46,273 bases of DNA from JBMTVN01 sp046047235 (lineage in GTDB: Bacteria > Verrucomicrobiota > Verrucomicrobiia > Limisphaerales > JAHDYP01): NCBI GenBank assembly GCA_046047235.1, contig JBJOII010000021.1:1-46273 (forward strand), read 5' to 3'. Under the pieces are notes generated by a model, which saw only the letters and a list, made by a program, of their open reading frames with translations, ran no database searches and was not told the DNA's origin. Shown here in pieces: positions 44,373 through 46,273 of the stretch. Made by a program: the position numbers and the translations under genes. Numbering within the stretch: the stretch's first letter is position 1; each line of letters begins with the position of its first letter.

Positions 44373-45781
44373 TTAAGGTCTTTGGCGGTGAGGGTGAGGG
44401 TTTGGCCGGGGTTGAAGTTGAGGGTGAGGGTGCGGGTTGAGTTGGGGGTTTTCAAGCGGCATGGGCCACCCTTTTCACTGGTGATGGTGACGTTGGAGAT
44501 CTGGCCGTGGGTCAATTGGGCGGAGACGAGGATGCCGCCGCGGGCCCGGAGCGTGGTGAACTGGGCGTTCTGCCAATCGGGCGGGATGGCGGGGAAGATC
44601 TCGATGATTCCGCGATGGGATTGGAGGAGCATTTCCTGAGTACCGGATGCGGCGGCGAAGTTGCCTTCCAGCGTGAAGGGGCGGTAGCGGAACTTGGAAT
44701 AGCCGCGGTCGGTTTGGTCGCCGTTGCAGTGGAAGCTGTTTCGGAGCGTGAAGGCGGAGGAGAAGATTTCGAGGGCTTCGGCGGCCTGTTGTCCGTTGAG
44801 GGCCCGGGCGGCCATGTTGCTGAGCCAGGCAAAGCTGTATCCGCACCAGTAGTCGGTGCCGGTTTTGCGGAGGTGAGCGAGGGAGGACTCGATGATTTGG
44901 CGATCCTGCGGGGAGGACTCGACATCGAGGATGCCGAGTGGGTGGATGGCCATGAGGTGGGAGAAGTGGCGGTGGGATTCAGTGAGGGGTTGGTTGGCGG
45001 CTACGAGGAGGCCGTGATCGGGAGTGGTGGCGAGGTTGGGGAGTTCCTTGAGGCGTTCCTGCCAGTAGGCGGTGTCGTTGGTGAGCTGGAGTTCTGAGGC
45101 GAGCTCGGCCGTGGCGGTCCAGAGCCAGCGGATGAGGGCGAGGTCGTAATTTGTGATGGTATTGAACCAGGCTTGGGGGCGGTTGTCATGGATCTCGGGT
45201 GAGGAGGAGAGGGGGAGGTTGCGTTTGCCGTCGGGTGTTTGTTCCCGGGTCATGGCTTCGAGGAAGATGCTGGCTTCCTTGAGGTAGGGGTAGGCGCGGT
45301 GTTGGAGGAAGTCGAGGTCCTGCGAGAATTGCCAATGCCAGTAGAAGTGTTGGGCGAGCCAGGCGGCGGTGGTGGAGGAGTGGGTGTATTGGCGCCAGCC
45401 GCCGATTTGGCGGTTATTGAGGTCGGCGGTCATGGGGACGTTGAGTCCGGGTTGTTGGAAGAAGGATTGGGTCCATTCGCGGCAGGCCTCGCGGGTATTC
45501 CAGAGCCAGTCCAGGTAGGCGAGGCCTTCTTCCAGTCGGTTGCCGCTGTAGCAGGGCCAGTAACTGAGCTGAGTATTGAGGTCGTGATGGTAGTCCCCTT
45601 TCCATGGGGGGAGTTGTCCGTCATCGGCGGTCCAGGGGCCTTGGAGCGTGATGGGGGGGCAGAGGCGTCGGCTGGCGGCGCCGAACTTATAGGTGTCGAG
45701 GAACCATTGGCGTTCGATGGTGGGGTTGGGGAGGGTGAGTGTGGATTTGGACCAATACTTTTGCCACCAGTCCCGGTGCAT
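44369..45781 (-). CDS. GH95-like glycoside hydrolase, 5'-truncated
   Basis: Protein of 470 residues from the first available ATG at 45781. Motifs fit a six-hairpin GH95-like catalytic domain: PPWKGDYHHDLNTQLSYWP, LPLSSSPEIHDNRPQAW, NYDLALIRWLWT, ESHRHFSHLMAIHPLGIL and a final beta domain (ISNVTITSEKGGPCRL). The open frame continues upstream of the ATG for about 90 codons with coding character (QGALGLQYATYLEWRPHNN, WIAAWTILAST) back to TGA at about 46045, with no ATG, GTG or TTG between. The N-terminal domain and signal peptide are therefore missing, and the gene is probably a remnant. Known family members act on alpha-L-fucosides or related sugars. Confidence 0.6.
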   Translation of the reverse strand: MHRDWWQKYWSKSTLTLPNPTIERQWFLDTYKFGAASRRLCPPITLQGPWTADDGQLPPWKGDYHHDLNTQLSYWPCYSGNRLEEGLAYLDWLWNTREACREWTQSFFQQPGLNVPMTADLNNRQIGGWRQYTHSSTTAAWLAQHFYWHWQFSQDLDFLQHRAYPYLKEASIFLEAMTREQTPDGKRNLPLSSSPEIHDNRPQAWFNTITNYDLALIRWLWTATAELASELQLTNDTAYWQERLKELPNLATTPDHGLLVAANQPLTESHRHFSHLMAIHPLGILDVESSPQDRQIIESSLAHLRKTGTDYWCGYSFAWLSNMAARALNGQQAAEALEIFSSAFTLRNSFHCNGDQTDRGYSKFRYRPFTLEGNFAAASGTQEMLLQSHRGIIEIFPAIPPDWQNAQFTTLRARGGILVSAQLTHGQISNVTITSEKGGPCRLKTPNSTRTLTLNFNPGQTLTLTAKDLK

Positions 45782-46273
45782 GGTGATGAACGTGCTGGGA
45801 GGGGTGGAGAGGATGACTTGGAGTGATTGGCGGGCCTCGTGGAGTAGGGGGAAGGAATGGTTGGTTGAGGCTAGGATAGTCCATGCGGCGATCCAGCCGT
45901 TGTTGTGGGGGCGCCATTCGAGGTAGGTGGCGTATTGGAGGCCGAGGGCTCCTTGCTGGGTATAGGCCTGCCAGTTGGGTCCGGAGGTTTGGATGGGGTG
46001 TGGGTAGCCGAGTTGGGCGAGGTCGCCGGCACCCTCTCGCCCATCGTCTCACCATCCTTCATCCAGGACGCCCACCCATTAGCCTGCTTCTACTTGTATC
46101 CATCCCTTTGAAGCAGCGTTAAGGCGGCTCTGCTTAGGCTGATAACCTCACCCCCAGGTTTTATTTTCTTAGCAAGGACAATCGTACCACTAACACTCTC
46201 ATATCATGTGTAATCGAGCACGTCCCAAACACTGATATGCACATCATCAAACCTGTAGTTGCGCCTTATAACT
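45782..46273. other. 5' remnant of the GH95-like gene and AT-richer terminal segment
   Basis: 45782-46042 reads in frame as an N-terminal part of the glycosidase on the minus strand but has no start codon. From about 46090 to the end the composition shifts to clearly more A+T than the rest. On the minus strand the last bases read RRNYRFDDVHISVWDVLDYT and a TGA, which could be the last ~22 residues of a gene beyond the window, at low confidence. The segment may mark a rearrangement, insertion or contig-end artefact. Confidence 0.45.

Overview
The window looks like one continuous piece of a GC-rich bacterial chromosome, most probably from the Verrucomicrobiota (PVC group). The evidence is the gene mix: a DUF5069 protein, a DUF1080 (3-keto-disaccharide hydrolase) gene, very large exported LamG/PA14 proteins, a NarL-type regulator beside a 7TMR-DISM kinase, and a KaiBC operon outside cyanobacteria. 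No rRNA, tRNA, CRISPR array, phage gene or transposase was seen.

Layout. (1) Bases 1-2795, minus strand: a compact operon of type III polyketide synthase, methyltransferase and FAD-dependent oxidoreductase (cut by the window start), a plausible phenolic-lipid or quinone pathway. (2) 3240-6710, plus: a desaturase-like FAD flavoprotein, a small membrane protein and an LssY_C lipoprotein. (3) 6740-7459, minus: an exported DUF1080 gene broken by an in-frame TAG. (4) 8200-11891, plus: a tight operon of two-domain KaiC, KaiB and a PAS hybrid histidine kinase, with no KaiA. (5) 12094-18190, plus: small accessory genes (HD domain, DUF5069, membrane protein, GH12 endoglucanase, rhodanese, DUF6498, alpha/beta hydrolase, SurA-like lipoprotein). 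Two diverged copies of a MITE-like element lie between them.

(6) 18344-37681, plus: the most striking region. A 7TMR-DISM histidine kinase and a NarL/LuxR response regulator precede three exported proteins of 677, 3500 and 1074 residues. The 3500-residue protein carries lectin-like, LamG and PA14-like modules and an alpha-helical C-terminal third that resembles the TcA component of Tc toxin complexes. A 26-bp palindromic element lies before both the regulator gene and the exported operon, each with a similarly spaced -10-like box. This suggests the two-component system controls itself and the giant proteins. A gamma-glutamylcyclotransferase-like gene follows.

(7) 37743-45781: Dps (minus), a lipid/diacylglycerol kinase (plus), then a minus-strand group with a GH95-like glycosidase, a spermidine-synthase-like protein, a second six-hairpin glycosidase, a transglutaminase-like protein and an NlpC/P60 peptidase. 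The GH95-like gene has lost its 5' part. The last ~190 bases are AT-richer than the rest, so a rearrangement or assembly junction near 46.05-46.1 kb is possible.

All function calls come from reading translated motifs by eye. No database search was possible.
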